Shown: positions 1 through 8,919 of the stretch, piece after piece
Position numbering within the stretch: the stretch's first letter is position 1
Layout of the letters: the number at the start of each line of letters is the position of its first letter
Assembly: GCA_020247055.1 (NCBI GenBank)
Contig: JADCJL010000023.1
Location: 1-64,000 of the forward strand
Length of the DNA stretch: 64,000 nucleotides
Direction of reading: 5' to 3'
From: Acidobacteriaceae bacterium
GTDB taxonomy: Bacteria; Acidobacteriota; Terriglobia; Bryobacterales; Bryobacteraceae
Made by a program: the position numbers and the translations under genes
Notes under the pieces: generated by a model
The model's input: the letters and a program-made list of their open reading frames with translations, nothing else
Database searches by the model: none
Told to the model about the DNA's origin: nothing

Positions 1-1
1 C

Positions 2-259
2 TACCTCTCCCGCCGCGCCAACCGCTGGGTGTTGAACGATACCTATCCCGACAAGGAACGCAACCAGAACGTCTATCTGTTCGACACCAAAACCGGCGCA
101 CGCACCCCGCTTGCGAGCCTTCACGCCCCGAAAGAGTACACCGGCGAATGGCGCTGCGATACCCATCCGCGCTCGAGCCCAGATGGGCGCAGCGTCGTAG
201 TCGACTCCGCGCACGCCGGCGGTCGCCAGATGTACCTTCTCGACATTCGCGCCTTATGA
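2..259 (+). CDS. C-terminal end of an exported beta-propeller protein (oligogalacturonate lyase-like/WD40-like), partial
   Basis: The reading frame is open from the window edge, so the N-terminus is missing and an internal methionine at 29 is not a start. The visible part reads as propeller blades: a WVLNDTYPD segment, a VYLFDTKTGA strand, a GEWRCDTHPRSSPDGR segment and a final QMYLLDI strand. This pattern resembles the end of oligogalacturonate lyase-like or TolB/WD40-like proteins common in Acidobacteriota and Planctomycetota. Enzyme activity cannot be judged from the fragment. It ends in TGA 33 bases before the next gene. Confidence 0.6.
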   Translation, partial: YLSRRANRWVLNDTYPDKERNQNVYLFDTKTGARTPLASLHAPKEYTGEWRCDTHPRSSPDGRSVVVDSAHAGGRQMYLLDIRAL

Positions 260-292
260 CATACTGAGGTCAGCTGGCAGGAGGGAGTTCCT

Positions 293-1579
293 ATGGCACG
301 TTTTCGAGTTTCTCTGGCGGCTTTTGCGCTAGCCGGAATCATGCAGGCACAGGAGCCGGCTCCGGCTCCCGCACCCACCGGTGGGGGCGGGCCGGGAGGC
401 GCCGGCGGCGCCGCTGGTGGCGGCATGCAGCAGCCCACCATGCCGAGCCCCGGCCAGGGCACGCAGCAGCCGGGCCAGGGCCGTAATCCCTTTCCCACGC
501 AGGACCCCAACCAACAACAGCAGCAGCGCATGCCCGAAATGCAGCGGGCCATCTTCCTCTCGGGCAAAGTCATGCTCGACGATGGCACCCCGCCACCCGA
601 GCCGGTCACCATCGAACGCGTCTGCAACGGTAACCCGCGCCCCGAAGGCTACACGGACTCGAAAGGACGCTTCAGCTTCGAACTCGGGCGCAACTCAAGC
701 ATGATGGCCGACGCCAGCACCAACATGAACGGCGACGGTTTCGGCGGCGGTATTCCCGGCCAGCCCCAGCGCGGCGGCTTCGGCGGCGGCGGCTTCGGCG
801 GCAACGCCAATATCGAACAGCAGCTGATGGGCTGCGAACTGCGCGCCTCCCTGCCTGGCTTCCGCAGCGATCTGATCAACCTCACCGGCCGACGCGTCAT
901 GGACAACCCCGACGTCGGCACCATCGTGCTCCATCGCCTCGCCAACGTCGAAGGCTTCACCTTCAGCGCCACCTCCGGCCTCGCCCCCAAAGACGCCCGC
1001 AAGGCCTTTGAAAAGAGCCGGGAACTGCTCAAAAAGAAGAAGCTGCCCGAAGCGCAGAAGGAGCTCGAGAAAGCCACCTCGCTTTACCCCAAATACGCGG
1101 CGGCCTGGTACGATCTCGGCCGGGTTTACGAAGCCCAGAAGCAGGTGGAGCCGGCGCGGAAAGCCTTTGAATCCTCCATCGCCGCCGACGCCAAATTCGT
1201 CAGTCCCTACCTGAACCTCGCCGGCATCTTCGCCCAGGAAGGCAACTGGGAGAAGACGGCCGAGCTCACCGCCAAGGCCGTGAAGCTCAACCCGTTTGAG
1301 TACCCGACCATGTACTTCTACAACGCGGTCGCCAACCTCAACCTGCAGAAACTGGACGACGCCGAAAAATCGGCCCGCGAAGCCCGCAAACTCGACGCCA
1401 AAAACCGGATCCCCAAGATCGACCACGTGCTCGGCATCGTCCTCGCCCAAAAGCGCGACCTGCCCGGCGCCAAGGACAGCCTGACGGCCTACCTCAAAGC
1501 CAGCCCCACCGCCGGCGATGCCGATACGGTCAAAAAGCAGCTCGAACAGATCGACAAGATGATCGCCGAGGGCCAATAA
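293..1579 (+). CDS. Exported TPR-repeat protein with low-complexity N-terminus
   Basis: A 428-residue protein preceded by a clear GGAGG ribosome site. Residues 1-20 look like a signal peptide ending near MQAQ. A proline/glycine/glutamine-rich stretch follows to about residue 80, then a carboxypeptidase-regulatory-like segment (ILFSGKV-like strand, TDSKGRFSFELG) interrupted by a glycine-rich loop near 150-175. From about 240 to the end there are tandem TPR-like helices (for example YAAAWYDLGRVYEAQKQVEPARKAFESSIAAD). It is probably a periplasmic scaffold, partner unknown. It lies 6 bases before rsmG. Confidence 0.7.
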   Translation: MARFRVSLAAFALAGIMQAQEPAPAPAPTGGGGPGGAGGAAGGGMQQPTMPSPGQGTQQPGQGRNPFPTQDPNQQQQQRMPEMQRAIFLSGKVMLDDGTPPPEPVTIERVCNGNPRPEGYTDSKGRFSFELGRNSSMMADASTNMNGDGFGGGIPGQPQRGGFGGGGFGGNANIEQQLMGCELRASLPGFRSDLINLTGRRVMDNPDVGTIVLHRLANVEGFTFSATSGLAPKDARKAFEKSRELLKKKKLPEAQKELEKATSLYPKYAAAWYDLGRVYEAQKQVEPARKAFESSIAADAKFVSPYLNLAGIFAQEGNWEKTAELTAKAVKLNPFEYPTMYFYNAVANLNLQKLDDAEKSAREARKLDAKNRIPKIDHVLGIVLAQKRDLPGAKDSLTAYLKASPTAGDADTVKKQLEQIDKMIAEGQ

Positions 1580-1585
1580 GCCGGC

Positions 1586-2263
1586 ATGCAATTCGCTGAC
1601 GAACTGGAGCAGGTGCTCCCCGCCGACCTGCCCCACCGCGCCCGCGTGCTCGCCCACGCCGCCCGGCATCTCGAACTGATCATCGCCGCCAATGAGCACC
1701 TGAACCTGACCCGCATCACCTCCCCGCGCGAAGCCGCCATCAAGCATGTGCTCGATGCCGTGCTCCCCTGGCGCCTGTTCGCCGGCGCCCGGCGCGTGGT
1801 GGACGCCGGCTCCGGACCGGGTTTTCCCGGCGTGCCGCTCTCGCTCGTCCTGCCGGAGGTTCGCTTCCTCCTCGCCGAAAGCGTGCAGAAAAAGGCCCGT
1901 TTCCTCGACGCGGCCGTCGCCGAACTGAACTTGCCCAACGTCACCGTCCTCCCGCAGCGTGCCGAAGAGGTCCTCCGCACCGCCAAAGCCGACGTGGTGA
2001 CGGCCCGCGCCGTCGCCCCGCTCTCCCGCGCCGTCGGGCTGTTCGCCCCCGCGGTCAAGGCCGGCACGCGGGCGTTCTTCTATAAAGGGCCCGACGCCGA
2101 AACCGAAATCGCCGAAGCCGCCGCCGAAACCCGGAAGCACCGGATGTTCCTGCGCCTCGTCGACCGCTACGAACTCCCCGACAGTTTCGGCGTCCGCACC
2201 GTGGTGGAGATGAGCCGGTATGGGAGACTGGAAGATCGGAATGACAGCTCCCGTTCTGACTGA
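1586..2263 (+). CDS. rsmG: 16S rRNA (guanine527-N7)-methyltransferase RsmG
   Basis: This 225-residue cytosolic enzyme matches the usual RsmG length. RsmG transfers a methyl group from SAM to N7 of G527 in 16S rRNA. The sequence shows the N-terminal NLTRI motif (residues 40-44), the SAM-binding loop DAGSGPGFPG (73-82) and the VTARAVAPLS segment (about 138-147), all characteristic of the family. The neighbouring genes are not the mnmG/parA set that often accompanies rsmG. Its 3' end overlaps the next gene. Confidence 0.93.
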   Translation: MQFADELEQVLPADLPHRARVLAHAARHLELIIAANEHLNLTRITSPREAAIKHVLDAVLPWRLFAGARRVVDAGSGPGFPGVPLSLVLPEVRFLLAESVQKKARFLDAAVAELNLPNVTVLPQRAEEVLRTAKADVVTARAVAPLSRAVGLFAPAVKAGTRAFFYKGPDAETEIAEAAAETRKHRMFLRLVDRYELPDSFGVRTVVEMSRYGRLEDRNDSSRSD

Positions 2264-3437
2264 CGAAAAATTGCAGCGCCGGACGCTGTCCCTCGTTTTT
2301 GTAACCGTTTTCCTCGACCTGCTCGGCGTCGGAATCCTGATCCCGATCATCCCCTATCTGGTCCGCCAGTTTGAAACGGATGCCACCACGGTGGGCCTGC
2401 TGAGCCTCTCCTACTCAGCGGCGCAGTTCCTTGCCTCGCCCGTGCTCGGCGCGCTCTCGGACCGCTACGGACGCCGGCCGGTGCTCGTCTTCAGTATTCT
2501 CGGCTCCGCCCTCGGCTTCTTCCTGTTCGGCTGGGCGGCCACGCTCTGGCTGATGTTTTTCGCCCGCATCGTCGACGGCATCACCGGCGGCAACATCTCC
2601 ACCGCGCAGGCCTGCCTGGCCGACATCTCGACTCCGCAGGACCGCGCCAAGAACTTTGGCCTCATCGGCATGGCCTTCGGCCTCGGCTTTATCATCGGCC
2701 CCGCCCTCGGCGGTCTGCTCAGCAAGATCAGCATTCACGCTCCCGCCTACGGCGCCGGCTGCATGGCGCTGATCACCTCCGTTTTTGCCTTCTTCCTCCT
2801 GCCCGAGACCCTCCCGCCGGAGCGTCGAAAGACCGGTCGGGCGCAGTGGCGCGACCTGAATCCCCTGCGGCCCGTCGTCGCGGCCTTCCAAAATGCGTCT
2901 CTCCGCGCGCTGCTCGTGAGCCTGTTCCTCCTGAACTTCGCCTTCGCGGCGCTGCAGACCAACTTCTCGGTCTTCACCCTCGCCCGCTTCGGCTGGGGGC
3001 CGGAGGACAACGCCTGGACCTTTGCCTTCATCGGCCTCATGGTGGCCTTCAATCAGGGTTTCCTGATCCGGCGGTTAACCCAGGTGGCCCAAGAGCGCAC
3101 GCTGGCCATGTGGGGCTTTGCCCTGTTCGCCCCCGGCTTCGTCCTCATCGCCGTCGCCACCGAAGGCTGGATGCTCTACCTCGCCAGCGGCCTGATCGCC
3201 ACCGGCAGCAGCCTCACCAACCCCATCCTCACTTCGTTCATCTCCCAGCGCGTCAGCAGCCGGGAGCAGGGCTCGATTCTGGGCACCACGCAGGCGGTGC
3301 TCAGCCTGACCCGCGTGTTCGGCCCCCTCTGGGCCGGGCTCGTGTTTGACCGCTTCGGGGCTGGCTCGCCCTACTGGTCCGGCGCGGTCTTTATCGTTGT
3401 CGCGGCGCTCTGCGCCTGGCCGGTGTTTCGCAAATGA
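2241..3437 (+). CDS. MFS efflux transporter, TetA/TCR-like
   Basis: An inner-membrane protein with about 12 hydrophobic segments. It carries MFS motif A in the loop after helix 2 (GALSDRYGRRPVL) and the GLGFIIGPALGGLLS helix typical of proton-driven drug antiporters of the TetA type. Substrate unknown. The start at 2241 is chosen because GGAAG lies 6 bases upstream; an in-frame ATG at 2220 would add seven residues. Either choice overlaps rsmG. The stop overlaps the ATG of the phosphodiesterase by four bases (ATGA). Confidence 0.85.
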   Translation: MTAPVLTDEKLQRRTLSLVFVTVFLDLLGVGILIPIIPYLVRQFETDATTVGLLSLSYSAAQFLASPVLGALSDRYGRRPVLVFSILGSALGFFLFGWAATLWLMFFARIVDGITGGNISTAQACLADISTPQDRAKNFGLIGMAFGLGFIIGPALGGLLSKISIHAPAYGAGCMALITSVFAFFLLPETLPPERRKTGRAQWRDLNPLRPVVAAFQNASLRALLVSLFLLNFAFAALQTNFSVFTLARFGWGPEDNAWTFAFIGLMVAFNQGFLIRRLTQVAQERTLAMWGFALFAPGFVLIAVATEGWMLYLASGLIATGSSLTNPILTSFISQRVSSREQGSILGTTQAVLSLTRVFGPLWAGLVFDRFGAGSPYWSGAVFIVVAALCAWPVFRK

Positions 3438-4585
3438 ATCTCCTCCTCGCTACCCTGCTCGTTGTCTCCGTCGATGGCCTGGACCAGCGGTATCTGGAAA
3501 ACGCCGACCGCCTGGGCCTGAAGATCCCGAACCTCCGGAAACTGATGCGCGAGGGCGAATGGTCCCGCGGCGTCCTCGGCATCGTCCCCACGGTCACCTG
3601 GCCCTCCCACACCACGCTCATCACCGGCGCCACGGCCGAAGAGCACGGCATTCTCTCGAACCGGCGGCCGGCCTCCGAAGGCGGCGACTACTACTGGGAC
3701 GTCAACCTCCTCAAGCGGCCCACCCTGCTCGACGAAGCCGCCAGGGCGGGCCAGACCACGGCCGTCATCACCTGGCCGGTCACCGTCAACGCGCCCGTCA
3801 CCTACAACCTGCCCGAGTACTTCAAAAAACGCCGCGGCGGCGCCATGGATACCCCCTCCATCTGCGCCAAAGCTAAACCCGCCGGCCTGTGTGAACAGAT
3901 CGCCGCCCGCTTCCCGAGCTTCCGGCAGGAGTGGATGGACGACCGCACCCGCACCCTCGCCGTCCGCTACTTCCTCGCCCAGCCAACCGACCTCGTTCTC
4001 GTGCACCTGGTCGACCTCGACAGCGAGGCCCATGAAACAGGACCCTTCTCAATTGAGTCAAACGCTTTACTGGAGTATACGGATGAACTCATCGGGACCA
4101 TGGCGGCGGCATTGCCCAAGGGAGGGCGGCTCGTGGTAGTGTCGGACCACGGCTTCGAGGCCGCCAAGTCGGAGGTGCATCTGCGCGCCGAAGCCCCCCG
4201 GGGCGTCCGGCCCATGGGAGGCTTCGTGCTCGCCGAAGACGACGAAGCCGCCGTCTGGCTTCGTTCCGCGAAAAAGGATGCCAAGTATGGCCTTGGCCGC
4301 GAAATTCCCCCGGAAGAGGTCCGGCGCCTCGCCCCCCAACTGGCCGCCGCCAAGGGGATCTTTGAAAGCGCCGAAGGCGTCTGGTTCGGCTTCGGTAATC
4401 TGAAGTTACTCCAGCAGCCTCGCGAAACCGGCAACCACGGCCACTGGCCCACCCGCTACCGGGCCGTCTATCTGGCCTGGGGCAAGGGGTTGCGCGCCCG
4501 GCGAACCCCGGAAATCCCTATGCAGCAGATTTATGAGAGGCTGCGCTCGCTCAGTGGTCTATCTTCTACAATAGAAATAAGATGA
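3434..4585 (+). CDS. Exported type I phosphodiesterase/nucleotide pyrophosphatase family protein
   Basis: A 383-residue alkaline-phosphatase-superfamily protein with a short hydrophobic N-terminus that may be a signal peptide. The metal-binding pattern is visible: VVSVDG near residue 10 (Asp14), TVTWPSHTTLITG with a likely nucleophile Thr55, HLVDLDSEAH (second metal site), VVSDHGF, and a late GNHGHW histidine motif. It should hydrolyse a phosphodiester or pyrophosphate bond outside the cytoplasm; the substrate is not predictable. It is coupled by ATGA overlaps both to the MFS gene before it and to rpoN after it. Confidence 0.85.
   Translation: MNLLLATLLVVSVDGLDQRYLENADRLGLKIPNLRKLMREGEWSRGVLGIVPTVTWPSHTTLITGATAEEHGILSNRRPASEGGDYYWDVNLLKRPTLLDEAARAGQTTAVITWPVTVNAPVTYNLPEYFKKRRGGAMDTPSICAKAKPAGLCEQIAARFPSFRQEWMDDRTRTLAVRYFLAQPTDLVLVHLVDLDSEAHETGPFSIESNALLEYTDELIGTMAAALPKGGRLVVVSDHGFEAAKSEVHLRAEAPRGVRPMGGFVLAEDDEAAVWLRSAKKDAKYGLGREIPPEEVRRLAPQLAAAKGIFESAEGVWFGFGNLKLLQQPRETGNHGHWPTRYRAVYLAWGKGLRARRTPEIPMQQIYERLRSLSGLSSTIEIR
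4567..4572 (+). promoter_or_regulatory. Candidate -10 element (TACAAT) for rpoN
   Basis: The hexamer TACAAT lies inside the end of the phosphodiesterase gene and ends nine bases before the rpoN ATG, so transcription would begin at or close to the start codon. No good -35 is visible. It could allow rpoN to be expressed independently of the upstream genes. This rests on one motif only. Confidence 0.3.
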
Positions 4586-6114
4586 GTATGCTTTCCCAGC
4601 GACTGGTTGTTGGTGTCGCGCAGAAGCAAATCCTAACCCCTGGCCTCGTCCAGCTGGTGACGGTTCTGCAGCTAAACCGGCTTGAGCTCAAGGACATGAT
4701 CGCCCAGGAGGTCGCGCAGAACCCGGTTCTCGAGGAGTCGCTCGACCCGTCCGAAGAGTTGACCCCGGCCGAACTCCAGGAGATTCTCGAGCGCGAACGC
4801 GTCGCCAACCCGGCCGACCAGGAGCTGCTCACCGCCGCCGGCACCGAGGCCGAGTTTCAGGCCGAACGCAGCGGCGATGCTCCCGAAACCCTCGCCGATG
4901 AGCCCGCCGCCGCCGCCACCACCGATCCGTTCGACGAGATCGACTTCGACAACTACTTCAACGAGTATCTCGAACCCGGCTTTAAGAGCCCGGCCGGTGA
5001 GAATCCCGAAAAACCGAGCTGGGAGACCTTCGCTTCGGCTCCCGTTACCCTGGGCGACCATCTGCGCAGCCAGCTGAGCCTGCTCGTCATGCCCGAAGAG
5101 GTCCGGGACGCCTGCGAAAGCGTCATCGGAAATCTGGACGACAACGGATACATCACCGCCACCGCCGAAGAGATCGCCTCCTACGGCGACCATACCGTGG
5201 ACGATGTCGAAAAGGCCATCGAAGAGGTGCAGTCGCTCGACCCGGCCGGCGTCGGCGCCCGCAACGTCCGCGAGTGCCTGCTGCTGCAGCTTGAAAACCG
5301 GCGCGCCATGGGCAGTGTCGCCTGGCAGATCCTCGACCAGCACATGAATCTCCTCGAGGGCCGGCAGTACCGCGAGTTGGCCAAGCTGCTGCGCCGTCCG
5401 ATTGAGCATGTGCAGGTGGCCGTCGAGGCCATCAAGCACCTCGACCCCCGGCCCGGCCTGCGCTACTCCGGCCCCGGCGCCCGCACCGTCGAGCCGGACG
5501 TCTATATCTACAAGGATGGCGACAGCTATCACGTCGAACTCAACGACGACGACATGCCCCAGCTGCGGCTCAACCGGCAGTACATCCGCATGCTCGACCG
5601 CGAGCAGCAGCCCGACAAAGACGTCCGGAACTACGTCAAGGACCGCTTCAACGCCGCTTCCATGCTGCTCAAGAACATCGAGCAGCGCAAGCAGACGATT
5701 CTCAAGGTCTGTCACTGCGTCATCGACCGCCAGCGGGAGTTTCTTGAACTCGGGCTCGACTACCTGCGGCCGATGATGATCAAGGAGCTGGCCGAAGAGA
5801 TCGGCGTCCACGCCTCCACGGTCAGCCGCGCCGTGGCCGGCAAGTACGCGCACACCCCGCAGGGGGTCTTCGAACTGCGCTACTTCTTCTCGGAGGCGGT
5901 ACAGGGACCGAGCGGCGGCTCCACGTCGCTGCAGCAGCTGAAGCGGATGGTGAAAAAGATGATCGGGGAGGAGGACCGCTCGAAGCCCCTCACCGACGAT
6001 CAGATCGCCATCAAACTACAGGCGGAAGGAATTAGCGTAACGCGGCGAACGGTGGCCAAGTACCGGGAGGACCTCAAAATCCCGGCTACCCACCAGCGCC
6101 GCCTGAGGGACTAA
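4582..6114 (+). CDS. rpoN: RNA polymerase sigma-54 factor RpoN
   Basis: A 510-residue sigma-54. It shows the glutamine/leucine-rich region I (residues 1-50, QLVTVLQLNRLELKDMIAQEVAQNPVLEE), an acidic region II to about 150, the core-binding domain, an HTH (ELAEEIGVHASTVSRAVAGKYAHTP) and, near the C-terminus, the RpoN box TRRTVAKYRE (the first residue is usually Ala). A second ATG lies at 4588. A TACAAT hexamer sits nine bases before the first ATG. It is followed by hpf and rapZ, an order familiar from proteobacterial rpoN loci. Confidence 0.95.
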   Translation: MSMLSQRLVVGVAQKQILTPGLVQLVTVLQLNRLELKDMIAQEVAQNPVLEESLDPSEELTPAELQEILERERVANPADQELLTAAGTEAEFQAERSGDAPETLADEPAAAATTDPFDEIDFDNYFNEYLEPGFKSPAGENPEKPSWETFASAPVTLGDHLRSQLSLLVMPEEVRDACESVIGNLDDNGYITATAEEIASYGDHTVDDVEKAIEEVQSLDPAGVGARNVRECLLLQLENRRAMGSVAWQILDQHMNLLEGRQYRELAKLLRRPIEHVQVAVEAIKHLDPRPGLRYSGPGARTVEPDVYIYKDGDSYHVELNDDDMPQLRLNRQYIRMLDREQQPDKDVRNYVKDRFNAASMLLKNIEQRKQTILKVCHCVIDRQREFLELGLDYLRPMMIKELAEEIGVHASTVSRAVAGKYAHTPQGVFELRYFFSEAVQGPSGGSTSLQQLKRMVKKMIGEEDRSKPLTDDQIAIKLQAEGISVTRRTVAKYREDLKIPATHQRRLRD

Positions 6115-6121
6115 AACAACT

Positions 6122-6670
6122 ATGAATCTTCACTACACCGGCGGTAATGGCGAGTTAACGCCCTCCCAACTGGCCAAGCTCGAGAAGCGTTTCGTGAAAC
6201 TCGGCAAGATGATCGATGGAAAAGGGGAGAAGGAAGCCCACGTGATCCTCACCCCGGACAAGCTCAAAAAGAAGGCCGAAATCACCGTCAACTTCCAGCA
6301 TCACTCGCTGGTTTCGGTGGCCAAAGGCCCCGCCTACCTGCCCGCCCTCACCGAGGCGCTCGATAAACTCGAAAAGCAGGTCATCAAGCTCCGGGAAAAG
6401 AAGCGGGAGTCGGTCCGCGTCGGCGTCAAGCTGGTCGAGACCGTGGCCAAGGAGGCCGCCAAGGAGGCCGCCAAGAAGGCGCCGCCCGTCAAAAACGGCC
6501 CCAAGGTCCACGCCGCCAAGGTCAGCAAAAAGCCCATGAGCGTGGACGAAGCCGTGCTCGTGGCCATCCGCAAGGCCGTGCCCTACGTCGCCTTCCGCGA
6601 TGCCGAAACCGAAGGCATCAGCGTGGTCATCCGCCGCGCCGACGGCGACTTCGACTTCTTCCAGGCCTAA
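6122..6670 (+). CDS. hpf: Ribosome hibernation-promoting factor, long form (HPF/RaiA family)
   Basis: A 182-residue protein with two parts: an N-terminal S30AE fold (MNLHYTGGN to about residue 100) and a C-terminal domain (KPMSVDEAVLVAIRKAVPYVAFRDAETEGISVVIRRADGDF) joined by an Ala/Lys-rich linker with two KEAAKEAAKK-like steps. The two-domain form normally dimerises 70S ribosomes into inactive 100S particles in stationary phase. It lies seven bases after rpoN, as in many bacteria where hpf follows rpoN. Confidence 0.92.
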   Translation: MNLHYTGGNGELTPSQLAKLEKRFVKLGKMIDGKGEKEAHVILTPDKLKKKAEITVNFQHHSLVSVAKGPAYLPALTEALDKLEKQVIKLREKKRESVRVGVKLVETVAKEAAKEAAKKAPPVKNGPKVHAAKVSKKPMSVDEAVLVAIRKAVPYVAFRDAETEGISVVIRRADGDFDFFQA

Positions 6671-6700
6671 GGCCTCGCTACGGCGAAAGACAGGCTCCCG

Positions 6701-7585
6701 TTGGCAAAAAAAACTCCCTTAAAACAGGCCGGCCGCTCCGAACTCGTTATCATCACGGGGATGAGCGGCTCCGGCAAGGGGACCGTCCTCAAAGCCCTCG
6801 AAGATCTCGGCTACTACTCGGTCGATAATCTGCCGCTGGCGCTCATTCCGAAGTTCGCCGAACTCACCGGCAGCAGTCCGCAGATCGCCTCGGCCGCGCT
6901 CGTCGTCGACGTACGGGAAGGGGATACGCTCCGGCGCTTCCCCGCCGTCTACGAGCAGATCCGCAAATCGCTGCCCACCCGGTTGCTCTACCTCGAGGCC
7001 GACGACGCCGCGCTCGTGCGCCGCTTCAGCGAAACCCGCCGCCCGCATCCGCTCGGCGGCGACCGCAGCGTGGCCGCCAGCGTCCAGGAGGAGCGCAAGC
7101 TGCTCGAACCCGTTCGCGCGCTCGCCGATATTGTGCTCAACACCTCGAAGTTCAACGTCCACGAACTGCGCGAAGTCATCGGCGAGAAGTTCGGGGCCGG
7201 CCGCGACGAATCGCAGATCCTCATCTACGTCACCAGCTTCGGCTACCGCCACGGCATCCCGCCGGACTCCGATCTGGTCTTTGACGTCCGCTTTCTCCCC
7301 AATCCCAACTACATTCCGCAGTACAAAAACCTCACCGGCAAGAATCCGAACGTCGCCAAATACATCCGCAGCTTCCCGCAAACCAACGAATTCATGGAGC
7401 GGATCTCCGACCTGCTCTGCTATCTGCTGCCGCACTACATCGAAGAAGGCAAAAGCTACCTCACCATCTCGTTCGGCTGCACCGGCGGCCACCACCGCAG
7501 CGTCATGATGGCCGAAGAGATCCGCAAACGCCTCGGCAAAATGGGCTACCGCGTCAAGGGGCTGCACCGGGATATTCAGAAGTAA
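6701..7585 (+). CDS. rapZ: RapZ-family nucleotide-binding protein (RNase adapter)
   Basis: A 294-residue protein starting with TTG. The Walker A loop is GMSGSGKG (residues 20-27), with Gly rather than Ser/Thr after the lysine, followed by the family signature ALEDLGYYSVDNLP. The C-terminal domain has the conserved FGCTGGHHRSV motif. In Escherichia coli RapZ guides RNase E to GlmZ to control amino-sugar synthesis; other bacteria keep it as a nucleotide-binding regulator with less certain targets. Its position after rpoN and hpf supports the assignment. Confidence 0.92.
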   Translation: MAKKTPLKQAGRSELVIITGMSGSGKGTVLKALEDLGYYSVDNLPLALIPKFAELTGSSPQIASAALVVDVREGDTLRRFPAVYEQIRKSLPTRLLYLEADDAALVRRFSETRRPHPLGGDRSVAASVQEERKLLEPVRALADIVLNTSKFNVHELREVIGEKFGAGRDESQILIYVTSFGYRHGIPPDSDLVFDVRFLPNPNYIPQYKNLTGKNPNVAKYIRSFPQTNEFMERISDLLCYLLPHYIEEGKSYLTISFGCTGGHHRSVMMAEEIRKRLGKMGYRVKGLHRDIQK

Positions 7586-7595
7586 GATAGGGCCC

Positions 7596-8900
7596 ATGGG
7601 GAACATCGGCCTCGAAGTGTCGCTCATTCTGCTGCTCGTCCTGGCCAACGGCCTGTTCTCGATGGCCGAGATGGCCGTGGTCTCCTCCCGCAAGGCCCGG
7701 CTGCGCCAGCGCGCCGAAGAGGGCAGCAAAGGCGCCGCGGTCGCGCTCGGCCTCGCCGCCAATCCGCACGATTTTCTGTCCACCGTCCAGGTCGGCATCA
7801 CGATGATCGGCACCCTCGCCGGCGCCTTCGGCGGAGCCACGATCGCCGAAAAACTGGCCGTCCAGCTCCGGGAGTTTCCCCTCCTCGCCGCCTACAGCGA
7901 CTCCATCGCCATCACGCTGGTCGTCCTGGTCATCTCCTACCTCTCGCTCATCCTCGGCGAACTGGTGCCCAAAAATCTCGCCCTCAGCAACGCCGAAGGC
8001 ATCGCCGCCGCGCTCGCCCCGCCCATGTTCTGGCTCGCCCGCATCGGCGCCCCCGCCGTCGGCCTCCTCACGCTCTCAACGCGCCTCGTCATGAAGCTGC
8101 TGCCGTTCCGCCCCAACGAAGACGCCCCGGTCACCGAAGAGGAGATCAAGGTGCTCATCGCTCAGGGCACCGAACACGGCACTTTTGAAGAGGCCGAACA
8201 GGAGATGGTCGAAGGCGTCTTCCGGCTCGGCGACCGGCGCGTGGTCGATCTCATGCAGCCGCGCGGCAAAGTGGTCTGTCTCGACCTCACCGCTCCCTGG
8301 GACAGCAACCGGGAAATCATCCGCCGGACCCCCCACTCCCGCTTCCCGGTCGTCGACGGCGACCTCGACGGCGTGGTCGGCGTCATCCACATGCGGCAGC
8401 TGTTCCTGGCGCTCGAGTCCGGGCAGCCGCCCAACCTGCGCACGCTCGCCGCACCCCCGCTGCTAGTGCCGGAGACCACCCCCGCCCTCGACGTGCTCGA
8501 ACAGCTCCAGCAGACCGGCGAGCAGATGGCGCTCGTCGTCGACGAGCACGGCGGCGTCGACGGCATGGTGACCCTCACCGACCTCATGCAGGCCGTCGTC
8601 GGCGACCTGCGAGGGCCGGGCGAAGGGGTGCGTTCGCGGATTACCGGCACCGCCGAGGGGGTCTGGCAGGCCGATGGCGCCATGCCCGTTTCCGACGTCA
8701 AGGAGGCGCTCGCCTGGCGCGAAGTGCCCGGCGAAGAGGATGGCTTCACCACCCTGGGCGGCTTCGTCCTCGCCCATCTCCATCGCATCCCCGCCGCCGG
8801 CGATGCCTTCACCGTCGAAGGCTGGCGGTTCGAGGTGACCGCCATGGAGGGTAATCGCGTCGACCGCGTCCTGATTACGCGATTGGGCGAGCCCCACTAG
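7596..8900 (+). CDS. CNNM/CorC-type (HlyC/CorC family) membrane protein with CBS domains
   Basis: A 434-residue protein. Residues 1-190 form a DUF21/CNNM membrane domain with four hydrophobic segments and the motif SYLSLILGELVPKNLAL. Two CBS repeats follow (about 205-325; RVVDLMQPRGKVVCL and VVDEHGGVDGMVTLTDLMQAVVGD), then a C-terminal CorC/HlyC domain (about 345-430). The family takes part in magnesium or cobalt export, although older names call it hemolysin. TAAGAT, beginning with the rapZ stop codon, ends seven bases before its ATG. Confidence 0.88.
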   Translation: MGNIGLEVSLILLLVLANGLFSMAEMAVVSSRKARLRQRAEEGSKGAAVALGLAANPHDFLSTVQVGITMIGTLAGAFGGATIAEKLAVQLREFPLLAAYSDSIAITLVVLVISYLSLILGELVPKNLALSNAEGIAAALAPPMFWLARIGAPAVGLLTLSTRLVMKLLPFRPNEDAPVTEEEIKVLIAQGTEHGTFEEAEQEMVEGVFRLGDRRVVDLMQPRGKVVCLDLTAPWDSNREIIRRTPHSRFPVVDGDLDGVVGVIHMRQLFLALESGQPPNLRTLAAPPLLVPETTPALDVLEQLQQTGEQMALVVDEHGGVDGMVTLTDLMQAVVGDLRGPGEGVRSRITGTAEGVWQADGAMPVSDVKEALAWREVPGEEDGFTTLGGFVLAHLHRIPAAGDAFTVEGWRFEVTAMEGNRVDRVLITRLGEPH

Positions 8901-8919
8901 GCCCCGCCCCGCGCCCCAC

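Noticed and set aside
695..2350. Long minus-strand open frame of 551 codons
   Set aside because: It lies antisense to the TPR gene and rsmG, both clearly supported; GC bias at third codon positions leaves long open antisense frames in this genome.
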